A stretch of 62,127 nt of DNA from Deltaproteobacteria bacterium RIFCSPLOWO2_12_FULL_60_19 (GTDB taxonomy: Bacteria; Desulfobacterota; Binatia; UBA9968), in the NCBI GenBank assembly GCA_001798595.1, contig MGSS01000148.1:1-62127 (forward strand), written 5' to 3'. Below, one piece after another: positions 46,576 through 54,544 of the stretch. Numbering within the stretch: the stretch's first letter is position 1; each line of letters opens with the position of its first letter. Made by a program: the position numbers and the translations under genes. Below the pieces are notes generated by a model. It was not told the origin of the DNA. It saw nothing but the letters and a program-made list of their open reading frames with translations, and ran no database searches.

Positions 46576-48360
46576 TTAGACCATGACTTCGTGGACCGGC
46601 ACATATTTTTGGCTCGCGCCCGCCAATATCGCCTTCACGCCGTCGACGATATGGTGCGGCATGAACGGCTCGCCGTCGTATTTTCGCACGTGGCCGGCGG
46701 CCACGATGCCGGTCTCCGACCGCAGGTAGCGCGCAAACTGCCCGCTGTAGTTGTTTTCCACGATGATGAGCTTTTTACTTTGCGAGATAATGGACTGGAT
46801 CGCCTCCGAGTGGAGCGGCACGAGCCACTTGATCTGCAGATGGTTGGCGACAATTCCCGCTTCCGCAAGCTTCTCCAGCGCCTCGCGGATCACCCCCTGC
46901 GTCGAGCCCCAACCGAGAAGCGTGACCTGGGCGTTGCCCGGCCCGAAAATCTTGGGCGGCTCCAGCAGGGAAAGAATCCCTTCCATCTTGCGCATGCGTT
47001 TTTCGTGCATCGCCTGGCGCTTGTGCGGGTTGGTGAACTCGTCGCTGATCAGCACGCCGTCTTCGTCGTGCTCATCGGTCGCCACCACGTGGATGTAGCC
47101 CGGCGTGCCGGGGAGCGCGCGCGGCGAGATCCCGCTCTCGCTGAGTTTGTAGCGCTGATACGCGTTCGCGGGCGGGCCATCCCCGTTGAGGCCGATAATT
47201 TCTCCTCTGTCAATGGGAACATTGAAGTCCAGCTCCGACGGATCGACGCTCGACCTGCCCTCCGACAGCAGCAGGTCGGAAAGAATAATGCCCGGGCACT
47301 GGAATTTGTCGACCAGGTTGAAGAGCTCCGGCACGGTCTTGAAACAATCGGTGATCGTGGTCGGCGCGACGATAATACGCGGGTAGTCGCCCTGCCCCGC
47401 TCCCATCACCTGCCAGAGATCTCCTTGCTCGGTTTTGGTTGGGACTCCGGTGGCCGGACCGGCGCGCTGGACGTCGATGCAGACGACGGGGATTTCCATC
47501 ATCGCCGCCGATCCCAGCGCTTCGCTCATGAGCGCGAAGCCGCCGCCGGAAGTCGCGCACATCGCGCGGCAGCCGGCGTGCGCGGCGCCGATCGCCATGT
47601 TAATCACGCCGATTTCGTCTTCGACCTGACGCACCATGATGCCCAGCTCGCGGCCGTGCCGGGCCATCCAATGGAGCACTCCGGTCGCTGGACTCATCGG
47701 ATAGGCGCAGTAAAAGCGCACTCCCGCCGCCGCCCCACCCATCGCCAGCGCCTGGTTGCCCTCGAAAAAGGCAAATTTCTTGCCGGTGTCGGGGAGCGAG
47801 AAAGGAAACGGCTTGAAATGAGCCGTGGCGTAGTCATAGCCGGCGCGAGCGACGCCGAGGTTCTCGGCGATCACGGCCGCGCCTTTTCGTTTGAACTGAA
47901 TCGTCAAAATCTCTTCGAGGGGTTTGAACTCGACGCCGATCAATCGCAGCAGGGCGCCGAGGGCGATCGTATTTTGCACCAGATCGCCCTTGATGTTGGG
48001 CGCAAGCTCTTTGACGGAAAAGGAACAGAGCTGGACGCCGTCGGCGGCTGTTCCAGGCTTGATCTTGTCGCCGTTATAGAGGACGGCGGCGCCGGCGCTC
48101 ATGAGCTTGAGATGCCGGTCCATGCTGTCCTGGTTGAGCGGGAGCAGCACGTCCAGCTTGTCGCCCATGCTGAGCACGGGTTGCTCGCTGGTCCGCAGCG
48201 TCAGGAAAATATGACCGCCCCGTATGATGGACTGGTAGGCGTTGTAGGCGTTGAGATGAAGGCCGCGCCGCACGAATATCCGCGCCAGAATATCTCCCGG
48301 AGTGGCAATCCCTTGACCGGCAGCGCCGCCGATCCCGATGGCTAGATCAAATTTGGCCAT
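46576..48360 (-). CDS. korA: 2-oxoacid:ferredoxin oxidoreductase, fused gamma-alpha subunit
   Basis: A 594-residue fusion: the gamma domain (about residues 1-190, GIGGAAGQGIATPGDILARIF...SIIRGGHIFLTLR) and the alpha domain (about 205-594, AYPMSPATGVLHWM in place of the usual YPITPST, EDEIGVINMAIGAAHAGCRAMCATSGGGFALMSEALG). Together with KorB it gives the aerobe-tolerant two-subunit enzyme without its own ferredoxin-like subunit. 2-oxoglutarate is the most likely substrate by resemblance, but pyruvate or branched 2-oxoacids are not excluded. A PDH complex is encoded nearby, so pyruvate oxidation does not need this enzyme. Confidence 0.92.
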   Translation of the reverse strand: MAKFDLAIGIGGAAGQGIATPGDILARIFVRRGLHLNAYNAYQSIIRGGHIFLTLRTSEQPVLSMGDKLDVLLPLNQDSMDRHLKLMSAGAAVLYNGDKIKPGTAADGVQLCSFSVKELAPNIKGDLVQNTIALGALLRLIGVEFKPLEEILTIQFKRKGAAVIAENLGVARAGYDYATAHFKPFPFSLPDTGKKFAFFEGNQALAMGGAAAGVRFYCAYPMSPATGVLHWMARHGRELGIMVRQVEDEIGVINMAIGAAHAGCRAMCATSGGGFALMSEALGSAAMMEIPVVCIDVQRAGPATGVPTKTEQGDLWQVMGAGQGDYPRIIVAPTTITDCFKTVPELFNLVDKFQCPGIILSDLLLSEGRSSVDPSELDFNVPIDRGEIIGLNGDGPPANAYQRYKLSESGISPRALPGTPGYIHVVATDEHDEDGVLISDEFTNPHKRQAMHEKRMRKMEGILSLLEPPKIFGPGNAQVTLLGWGSTQGVIREALEKLAEAGIVANHLQIKWLVPLHSEAIQSIISQSKKLIIVENNYSGQFARYLRSETGIVAAGHVRKYDGEPFMPHHIVDGVKAILAGASQKYVPVHEVMV

Positions 48361-48452
48361 GACTGACCTCCTTGGAAACCGCCTCCCCTGCTCCGCAACC
48401 GCATTCGGCCTTTTTGTCCCTATTAGTACCCTTCCTCAGAAGTTGCAAGCCG

Positions 48453-48538
48453 TTGTAGGGGCAGGCCCTTCGACCAGGCTCAGGACAGGCCTGCGTGCCT
48501 GCCCGGTTTTGGGCGACCACACCGGGTCGCCCCTACAA
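48453..48538. repeat. F2 repeat with an F6 core nested inside
   Basis: Outer arms TTGTAGGGGCAGG.. and ..GGGTCGCCCCTACAA; inside lies CCCTTCGACCAGGCTCAGGA, a relative of the repeat at 13017-13085, then GCCTGC/GGCAGG stems. It sits in the divergent region between korA and the permease gene. Confidence 0.6.
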
Positions 48539-48639
48539 ATTTTCGCAAAACCGAACCGCCGTCCAAGAAAGGTGACATTGACAGCGGCAAGTTGGGACAG
48601 GTAAAGTGCACTCCGTTTAGGCCGGAGGAGATTCGCCCT

Positions 48640-50166
48640 ATGGCTGCATCGTCGCATCCCTGGTTCGTGCGCAAGGATCTGGATGGCTTTTTCGGCCTGA
48701 TGATCGACAACCTGATCCAGCTTATCTTGATCGTCAGCCTCTGCCGCGAGTTGATCCATCTGCCCGACGCGTACATCTTCGGCCGCATTCTTCCCGGCGC
48801 GGCGATCTCGATTCTCGTCGGCAATTTCTTTTACGCCTGGCAGGCGCGCCGGTTGGCGCGAGAGACGGGGCGGGAAGATGTGACGGCGCTGCCGTACGGC
48901 ATCAATACCGTGAGCCTCTTTGCCTACGTCTTTTTCATCATGCTTCCGATCTATCAGGAAACGCAAGATCCCGTGTGGGCCTGGAAGGTCGGTCTGGTGG
49001 CCTGTTTTTTAAACGGCGTGATCGAGATCATCGGCGCGTTCATCGCGGAATGGGTGCGCCGGATGACGCCGCGCGCGGCGCTGCTGTCGGCGCTCGCCGG
49101 CATCGCCGTGACTTTTATTTCTATGGATTTTTTATTTCGCATCTTCGCCGAGCCGCTGATCGCCGTCGTACCGATGGCGCTGATTCTACTTTCCTACTTC
49201 GCGCACCAGAGATTTCCTCTCGCCCTTCCCGGAGGCCTCGTGGCGATTCTCGTGGGCACGGCCCTCGGCTGGGGGCTGGGAGCGATGTCGGGAAAGCCGT
49301 GGCATGCCGGATTCGGCCTGGCATTGCCCGTCTTTACCGGCGACTCGCTTTGGGAGGCGCTCTCACACCCCGCGTTCTTGAATTATTTCTCCGTCATATT
49401 TCCGATGGGAATCTTCAACGTGGTCGGCTCGCTCCAGAATATCGAGAGCGCTGAAGCTGCGGGCGACCGTTACAAGACCTTTCCTTCGCTGATGGCGAAC
49501 GGCATCGGGTCAGTCACGGCTTCGCTCTTCGGCAGCGCCTTCCCCACGACGATTTACATCGGCCATCCGGGATGGAAGCGGCTCGGCGCGCGCGCCGGCT
49601 ACTCCGCGCTGAACGGAATCTTCATCACCCTTATCTGCCTTACCGGCACCATCCAGACGGTTCTCAACTTCATTCCGCTCGAGGCCGGGATCGGCATCCT
49701 GCTCTATATCGGCATTATTATCGTCGCCCAGTCGTTCCAGGAGACACCGAAGGAACACGCGCCGGCAGTCGCGCTCGGACTCTTTCCCGCCCTCGCAGCC
49801 TGGGGACTTCTCATGGTGGAGGCCGGACTCAGGGCCGGAGGAAAATCTCTCTACGAGGTCGGGGCGGCGCCGTTCGCCCAGAGTCCGGCGATTCACGGCA
49901 TGATCTCACTTGAGCGCGGCTTTATTTTCACGTCGATGATCCTGGCCGCGATCGGCGTCTTTCTGATCGAGCGGAAATTTTTTCGCGCCGCCTGGTGGTC
50001 GCTGGCCGCCGCTGTTTTCTCCGCCGTCGGCCTGATCCACGCCTACGAGCTGACCCCCGGCGGCGTAGCCACCCGCTTCGGCCTTTTTGAAGCGCCCGAG
50101 TTTGCCGTGAGTTACCTGCTTTTGTTTGTGTTGTTCCTAGCCGTGGGCTGGTGGGGAAAAAAATGA
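48640..50166 (+). CDS. NCS2-type (xanthine/uracil/guanine permease-like) transporter
   Basis: The ATG at 48640 follows GGAGGAG and gives 508 residues with about 12-14 membrane helices. Family-like features: ALPYGINTVSLFAYVFFIMLP near residue 85-105, FPMGIFNVVGSLQNIESAEAAGDRY near 263-287 and FGSAFPTTIYIGHPGWKRLGARAGYSALNGI near 307-335, similar to AzgA-type proteins. Purine or pyrimidine bases are the expected cargo of the superfamily, but this branch is poorly studied. A longer upstream frame (from 48592) lacks conservation. Confidence 0.85.
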   Translation: MAASSHPWFVRKDLDGFFGLMIDNLIQLILIVSLCRELIHLPDAYIFGRILPGAAISILVGNFFYAWQARRLARETGREDVTALPYGINTVSLFAYVFFIMLPIYQETQDPVWAWKVGLVACFLNGVIEIIGAFIAEWVRRMTPRAALLSALAGIAVTFISMDFLFRIFAEPLIAVVPMALILLSYFAHQRFPLALPGGLVAILVGTALGWGLGAMSGKPWHAGFGLALPVFTGDSLWEALSHPAFLNYFSVIFPMGIFNVVGSLQNIESAEAAGDRYKTFPSLMANGIGSVTASLFGSAFPTTIYIGHPGWKRLGARAGYSALNGIFITLICLTGTIQTVLNFIPLEAGIGILLYIGIIIVAQSFQETPKEHAPAVALGLFPALAAWGLLMVEAGLRAGGKSLYEVGAAPFAQSPAIHGMISLERGFIFTSMILAAIGVFLIERKFFRAAWWSLAAAVFSAVGLIHAYELTPGGVATRFGLFEAPEFAVSYLLLFVLFLAVGWWGKK

Positions 50167-50202
50167 CTGTATTTTCGGACTCGAATCGACCGAGACGCCG
50201 CG

Positions 50203-51093
50203 CTAGCTGAAGATCTCCACCGCCGCCAGACAAGTATTGACGTGGATAGCCACCGTGTCATCGGTGTTCGTAGCGTAGCCGCCGCCTAGGACGGCGGCGA
50301 TGGGGACGCCGCGTTTCTTGCACTCGCGAAAAACCAGTTCGTCCCGCTTTTTAAGTCCTTCGATCGTGAGCTTCAAATCCCCTAGCTGATCGCCCTCGTA
50401 GGGATCGGCGCCGGCCTGGTAGAGGATAAAATCCGGCTTGAACCGCTCCATGATCGCCGGCACTGCTTTTTCCAGATGGCCGAGGTACTCCTCGTCGCCG
50501 ACGCCGTTGCGCAGGTGAATATCCCAGTTGCTGTCTTTCTTGCGGGGATAAAGATCGCGCTGGTGGATGGAAAAGGTGTAAACGTTCTCGTCCTCTTCAA
50601 AGATCGCCGCCGTGCCGTTGCCCTGGTGGAGATCGCAGTCGATCACCGCAACTTTGATGCCGGACTTTTGCTGCTGGAGCTGGCGGATCCCCACCGCCAT
50701 GTCGTTGACGTAACAGAACCCCTCGGCGTGATCCGGGAAGGCGTGGTGAAAACCGCCGCAGAGATTGATCGCGCAGCCTGTTTTCAAAGCCTCCTCGCAA
50801 GCGCGGATCGTACCTCCGGTCGCAAGAAGCAGTGCGCGGATAATTTTTTCAGAGATCGGCAGCTCGGAGGATTCGGTGCGGGGCGTCGAGCGAGCCTGCA
50901 GCAGATCCTCGACGTAATCGGCCGTGTGAACGAGGAGCAGATCCTTCCTGGAGGCCGGCTCAGGCTCTATGAAATTTTGGGCGATGCTGCGCGCACGAAG
51001 CGCCTGGTAAACAAGACGGTACTTTTGGGTCGGAAAGACATGGGCGCCGATGTCCGCATAATAGCTCTCGGCGTACACAAACCGGGGCAACAT
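50203..51093 (-). CDS. Histone deacetylase-family (AcuC-like) deacetylase
   Basis: A 296-residue zinc amidohydrolase. The active site is visible as GGFHHAFPDHAEGFCYVNDMA (catalytic HH pair), VAVIDCDLHQGNGTAAIF (zinc ligands D, H) and YQAGADPYEGDQLG (third zinc ligand D), then AVLGGGYATN. Bacterial members deacetylate polyamines, acetoin-pathway enzymes or other amides; the substrate is unknown. The ATG shares one base with the stop of the PTPS-like gene (TAATG), so the two form an operon. Confidence 0.92.
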   Translation of the reverse strand: MLPRFVYAESYYADIGAHVFPTQKYRLVYQALRARSIAQNFIEPEPASRKDLLLVHTADYVEDLLQARSTPRTESSELPISEKIIRALLLATGGTIRACEEALKTGCAINLCGGFHHAFPDHAEGFCYVNDMAVGIRQLQQQKSGIKVAVIDCDLHQGNGTAAIFEEDENVYTFSIHQRDLYPRKKDSNWDIHLRNGVGDEEYLGHLEKAVPAIMERFKPDFILYQAGADPYEGDQLGDLKLTIEGLKKRDELVFRECKKRGVPIAAVLGGGYATNTDDTVAIHVNTCLAAVEIFS

Positions 51094-51584
51094 TAAAACG
51101 CTCCTTTATAAAATCCTCTCTGCCCGCGGGTCTCTTCGACCCCCACTTCGATCACCTTCAGTTTCGCTCCGGGAAATTTCTGTCTGACTCTGCGCCGTAG
51201 CTGTCCCGCGATGTATTCCGCTAACAGCTCGGTGCTGGTGTTCGCGATGGGAAGGAGCAGGGCGTCCCGTCGCGGGAGGACGATTCGCTGACCTTTGTAA
51301 AGCACCTCGACATGTTTGCCCTCACCCTGAATCTTGAGATTTGGGCAATTTTGCTGGATGAGCGTGCGATGATCCAGCTCGTCGCAGACCTGTTTTACGA
51401 GCGGCTTGAACGTGATGAAATCGAGCACCATCCCGGCCCGGTCCAGCTCGCCCTCGACCGCGACCGAGACCTGATAGTTGTGCCCGTGCAGCGGTTCCCT
51501 CTTGCCGTCGGCGAAGACCAGAAAGTGGGCCGAGGCAAAGTTGAAATAGTCTTTGTCGACCTCGATTCTGAACGTCCGCCCCAT
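51093..51584 (-). CDS. 6-pyruvoyltetrahydropterin synthase homologue, PTPS-III type
   Basis: A 163-residue T-fold enzyme. Zinc ligands are H20 in FASAHF and the two histidines of LHGHNYQV. The catalytic cysteine of QueD/PTPS-II (CxxxHGH) is missing; instead the sequence is EPLHGH, the ExxHGH motif described for PTPS-III, which replaces dihydroneopterin aldolase (FolB) in folate synthesis. DELDHRTL and EVGVEETRGQRGF supply the remaining conserved Asp-His and Glu. So despite queE at 32 kb, this is more likely a folate enzyme than QueD. It is first in an operon with the HDAC-like gene and divergent from yqeC. Confidence 0.85.
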   Translation of the reverse strand: MGRTFRIEVDKDYFNFASAHFLVFADGKREPLHGHNYQVSVAVEGELDRAGMVLDFITFKPLVKQVCDELDHRTLIQQNCPNLKIQGEGKHVEVLYKGQRIVLPRRDALLLPIANTSTELLAEYIAGQLRRRVRQKFPGAKLKVIEVGVEETRGQRGFYKGAF

Positions 51585-51662
51585 GGCGGGAAGTTATCGG
51601 AGAAGCAGACGATAGGCAAGCGACGGGTTGCAAGGTCGAATCGAACAGTCTAAGTGGAAGCC

Positions 51663-52427
51663 ATGACGCTCAAAGATGCCCTTGGTCTGCGTGACGAGGA
51701 GATGCTTGCGCTGATTGGCGCAGGGGGCAAGACGACGACGCTCTTCCGCCTCGCTCACGAACTGTTCGAAGAGGGCAAGAAAGTTCTTGTCACGACCACG
51801 ACGAAGATCTTCAAACCGGCCAAGCCGCACGTGCAAAAACTCTACGTCGCCCGAGACCTCGATGTTCTGCTTGGCGAGCTGAGCAAAATCAAAGAACCGA
51901 TGGTGGTCGGAGTCGGTCATGGGTTGGATGAAGCCGGCAAACTCGTCGGCCTTCCGCCCGAGTGGTTCGCCCCGCTGGTGCGAAGTGCAACCGTCGATTG
52001 GATTTTGATCGAAGCGGACGGCGCAGCGATGAAACCATTCAAGGTGCCGCTGGAACACGAGCCTGTCGTGCCGGAGGGCTGCCCGCTGACTGTTTGGGTG
52101 ATGGGAATCAAAGCGTTGGGACAGCCGCTCGACGAACAGCATATTCATCGGGCTAAGCGGGCCGCGGAACTCCTCGGCGTCGAACTCGGAACTCCGCTTA
52201 CCGAAGCTCACATTCTCCGCCTGGCGCAGCATCCTGACGGCAGCCTCAAAGGGATTCCACGCGACAGTCGAAAGATCGCGCTGCTCAATCAAGCAGACTG
52301 CGCGGAAGAGGTCGAAAAGGCTCGCTCCCTCGGCCAAGGGTTACTTAAGCTTGGACTAGAGAGAGTCGTGATTACGAGCTACGTCACAGACGATGCGGTC
52401 AAGGGAGTTTTAAGTTCTCAGTTTTAG
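51663..52427 (+). CDS. yqeC: YqeC-family protein (selenium-dependent hydroxylase accessory type)
   Basis: About 254 residues from the ATG at 51663 (a GTG at 51654 is also in frame). P-loop: LIGAGGKTTTLFRLAHEL (about residues 17-32). VLVTTTTKIF, WILIEADGAAMKPFKVPLEHEPVVP and VTVWVMG-like VWVMGIKALGQPLDEQHIHR are family features. YqeC proteins are linked by context to selenium-containing molybdenum hydroxylases. None is present here; only the MOSC gene at 25 kb is related, so the assignment by function is tentative. Divergent from the PTPS-III gene. Confidence 0.83.
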   Translation: MTLKDALGLRDEEMLALIGAGGKTTTLFRLAHELFEEGKKVLVTTTTKIFKPAKPHVQKLYVARDLDVLLGELSKIKEPMVVGVGHGLDEAGKLVGLPPEWFAPLVRSATVDWILIEADGAAMKPFKVPLEHEPVVPEGCPLTVWVMGIKALGQPLDEQHIHRAKRAAELLGVELGTPLTEAHILRLAQHPDGSLKGIPRDSRKIALLNQADCAEEVEKARSLGQGLLKLGLERVVITSYVTDDAVKGVLSSQF

Positions 52428-52450
52428 GTTCAGTTGATTGAACCTGAACA

Positions 52451-52473
52451 CCCCTCGCCTGGAAGGCGAGGGG
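52451..52473 (+). terminator. Hairpin after yqeC
   Basis: CCCCTCGCCT and AGGCGAGGGG form a 10-pair stem with a three-base loop, 23 bases after the yqeC stop. Only two T follow, so it is a likely but not classical terminator, perhaps shared with the convergent pyrD. Confidence 0.5.
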
Positions 52474-52542
52474 TTCCGACCGTCGTCAGCTCGAAGCCGA
52501 CTTCACGAAAGGCTTTGCACACGAGCTTGCGCCTTTCACGTC

Positions 52543-52562
52543 ATTCCCGTGAAAACGGGAAT
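52543..52562. repeat. ATTCCCG/CGGGAAT dispersed hairpin
   Basis: ATTCCCGT and ACGGGAAT around GAAA, followed by CCAG. This CATTCCCGxxxxxxCGGGAATCCAG type repeat is widespread in bacterial genomes. Located just before the end of pyrD. Confidence 0.5.
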
Positions 52563-52574
52563 CCAGAGTCTTTC

Positions 52575-53669
52575 TCAGGCCTGGCTCCCGACAACGTCGC
52601 GGATGTTTTTGGCTCCGTCACGATCCATGAGTTCGACTAGTCCCTGATTGATCCGCTTGACCGCTGCCGGACCTTCGTAGACAAATCCGGTGAGAATCTG
52701 CACCGCGCTCGCGCCGGCCTTGATCTTGTCGTAGGCGTCTTCAGCGGTAAAGACGCCGCCCACGCCGATGATCGGCAGGCGCCCTTTGGTAGCGATGTAA
52801 ATGTGCCGGACAAACGCGGTGGAGAGCGCTTTGATAGGCTCGCCGCTCAAGCCCCCCGGCTCGTCGATCTTTGTGAGCAGTTTCTCTCTCAGAAACGCCG
52901 TGGCGTTGGTGGCGACGATGCCGGCTGCCTGTCGCGACTCGGCGACCTCGATAATCTCGTCCAACTGCGCAAAGTCCATGTCAGGCGCGACCTTGACAAA
53001 GACCGGCTTCTCTTTGCCCCCCCGTCGCGCCGCCAGCTCGCGGTTTTTTGTCTGGACGACGGCCAGCAGAGTGTCGAGATGGTCTCGTTGCTGCAGATCG
53101 CGCAGCTCCGGCGTATTCGGCGAGCTTACGTTGAGCGTGAAATAGTCGCCGTAGGGGAAGAGTTTTTCGAAAGTGAACAGATAGTCCGCCGCGGCGTCCT
53201 TAGTCGCGACGACTTTCGTCCGCCCGATATTAATGCCTAACGGGATCTTGAGCGGCCCGCCGTTGGCGCGCAGTGCTTCAAGCTTGGCGGCGATGGCCTC
53301 GGCTCCTTCGTTGTTGAATCCCAACCGGTTGATCAGCGCCTGATCCCCGGGCAGGCGGAAGAGACGCGGCTTGGGCTGACCGGGCTGCGGTTGCGCCGTG
53401 ACCGCGCCGATCTCCATGAAGCCGAAGCCGAAGCCGGGCCAGACGGCGATCGCCTTGCCGTTTTTGTCAAAACCCGCGGCGAGGCCCACCGGATTTGCGA
53501 AACTCAACGGACCAAGGCTGACTTCAAGGCGGCTGTCTTCGACGCGAAACAAGGCCTCCAGTGCGGCCTCGAAAAATCCCAGCCAAGAGAGCAGCGACAG
53601 CGTTTGCTCGTGCGTCTCCTCGGCATCTTTCAGAAAAAGCAGCGGACGCACGAACTTCTTGTAAATCAT
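52575..53669 (-). CDS. pyrD: Dihydroorotate dehydrogenase (quinone), class 2
   Basis: Membrane-associated flavoenzyme of pyrimidine synthesis that passes electrons to quinone. At 364 residues with an N-terminal helix pair (MIYKKFVRPLLFLKDAEETHEQTLSLLSWLG) it is the class 2 enzyme. FMN/substrate features: GLAAGFDKNGKA, FGFMEIGAVTAQPQPGNPKPR-like QPQPGQPKPRLFRLP, the catalytic serine region NVSSPNTPELRDLQ and IGVGGVFTAEDAYDKIKAGASAVQILTGFVYEGP. Its presence implies a respiratory quinone pool. It stands alone. Confidence 0.96.
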   Translation of the reverse strand: MIYKKFVRPLLFLKDAEETHEQTLSLLSWLGFFEAALEALFRVEDSRLEVSLGPLSFANPVGLAAGFDKNGKAIAVWPGFGFGFMEIGAVTAQPQPGQPKPRLFRLPGDQALINRLGFNNEGAEAIAAKLEALRANGGPLKIPLGINIGRTKVVATKDAAADYLFTFEKLFPYGDYFTLNVSSPNTPELRDLQQRDHLDTLLAVVQTKNRELAARRGGKEKPVFVKVAPDMDFAQLDEIIEVAESRQAAGIVATNATAFLREKLLTKIDEPGGLSGEPIKALSTAFVRHIYIATKGRLPIIGVGGVFTAEDAYDKIKAGASAVQILTGFVYEGPAAVKRINQGLVELMDRDGAKNIRDVVGSQA

Positions 53670-53733
53670 GCTGAAACGTATAGCAGAAGAAAAAGCGGGT
53701 CGCTAATCTAGGACTCTTCAAGAACTTTGCTTT

Positions 53734-53910
53734 CAGGCCGGTCAGAAAGGTCCAGCTTGAGATAGCCACAAGGCGCGCGGTGTTCGTGCCTCGTGTTCGT
53801 GGCACTCTGAAGCTGCCCTACGAGGTCACGTGTTCGTCCCCCCCACGAGCACGAACACGGATTTTTTCCGAGCACGGGCACGATTTAGGTAAGCCCTTTT
53901 CACCGGCCTG
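53734..53910. repeat. F1 element with an F3 repeat nested inside
   Basis: The left arm CAGGCCGGTCAGAAAGGTCC (53734) and the right arm CCCTTTTCACCGGCCTG (to 53910) are F1 ends. Between them GTGTTCGTGCCTCGTG (53780-53795) pairs with CACGAGCACGAACAC (53844-53858), an F3 hairpin. The element ends at the NIPSNAP stop codon. One repeat seems to have inserted in, or evolved inside, the other. Confidence 0.6.
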
Positions 53911-54525
53911 CTATCGCAGCGGAGAGAACGGCGCCGGAACCATCAGCGCATTCTCCTGCTTGACCATCAGTTCTCGGGTCACCGGCGGCCACCCGGGAAT
54001 TTTCGCGGACTCGGCGCGGAGTCGCTCGCGCTCGCCGGAATCTTTGTAGGCCCAGACGTGAATGTACTGGTTGAGCGAGCCGATCGCGCTGTGCCAGGCG
54101 CCGGCCAGCGGCGAGAGCTTGACGCGCTCGGGAATTATCTTGCCGAAACGCTCCAGCACGGTAGGCATCGCGCCCGGCTGATAGGTGTAGGTGCGAAACT
54201 CGTAAATGTTTCCCAGCTTTCTGTCTTCGAGCGGCGGAGAGAACGGCGCGTGCTGAAGGATTTTGCTGTCCTGAAAAATGATGAACTCCTGCGTCTTGGG
54301 CGGCCACTTGCCGGTCTTGCGCGCCGCCTGGCCGATGCGCTCGCGATCTTCGAAGCTCTCGTACGGCCAAACGTGAACCACCTGGTTCAACGTTCCGACT
54401 TCCGAGTGCCAGATCCCTCCCAGCTTGGAAAATTGCAGGCGCGCGGGCAGCCCCTCGGCGAAACGCTCCATGAAGGCCGGCACGGTTCCCGGCTTCAGTA
54501 AATAAGTTCGCATCTCGATAATCAT
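53911..54525 (-). CDS. NIPSNAP family protein with two domains
   Basis: A 204-residue protein made of two ferredoxin-like NIPSNAP domains. Domain 1 (residues 1-100) starts IIEMRTYLLKPGTVPAFMERF and has GGIWHSEVGTLNQVVHVWPYESFEDRERI. Domain 2 (about 107-204) starts IYEFRTYTYQPGAMPTVLERF and has AGAWHSAIGSLNQYIHVWAYKDSGERERL. The pair arose by internal duplication, a common layout. Function in bacteria is unknown. The gene starts 19 bases after the end of the upstream cyclase gene and is probably in its operon. Confidence 0.9.
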   Translation of the reverse strand: MIIEMRTYLLKPGTVPAFMERFAEGLPARLQFSKLGGIWHSEVGTLNQVVHVWPYESFEDRERIGQAARKTGKWPPKTQEFIIFQDSKILQHAPFSPPLEDRKLGNIYEFRTYTYQPGAMPTVLERFGKIIPERVKLSPLAGAWHSAIGSLNQYIHVWAYKDSGERERLRAESAKIPGWPPVTRELMVKQENALMVPAPFSPLR

Positions 54526-54544
54526 GTTTTCCTCCTCCTGTTCG

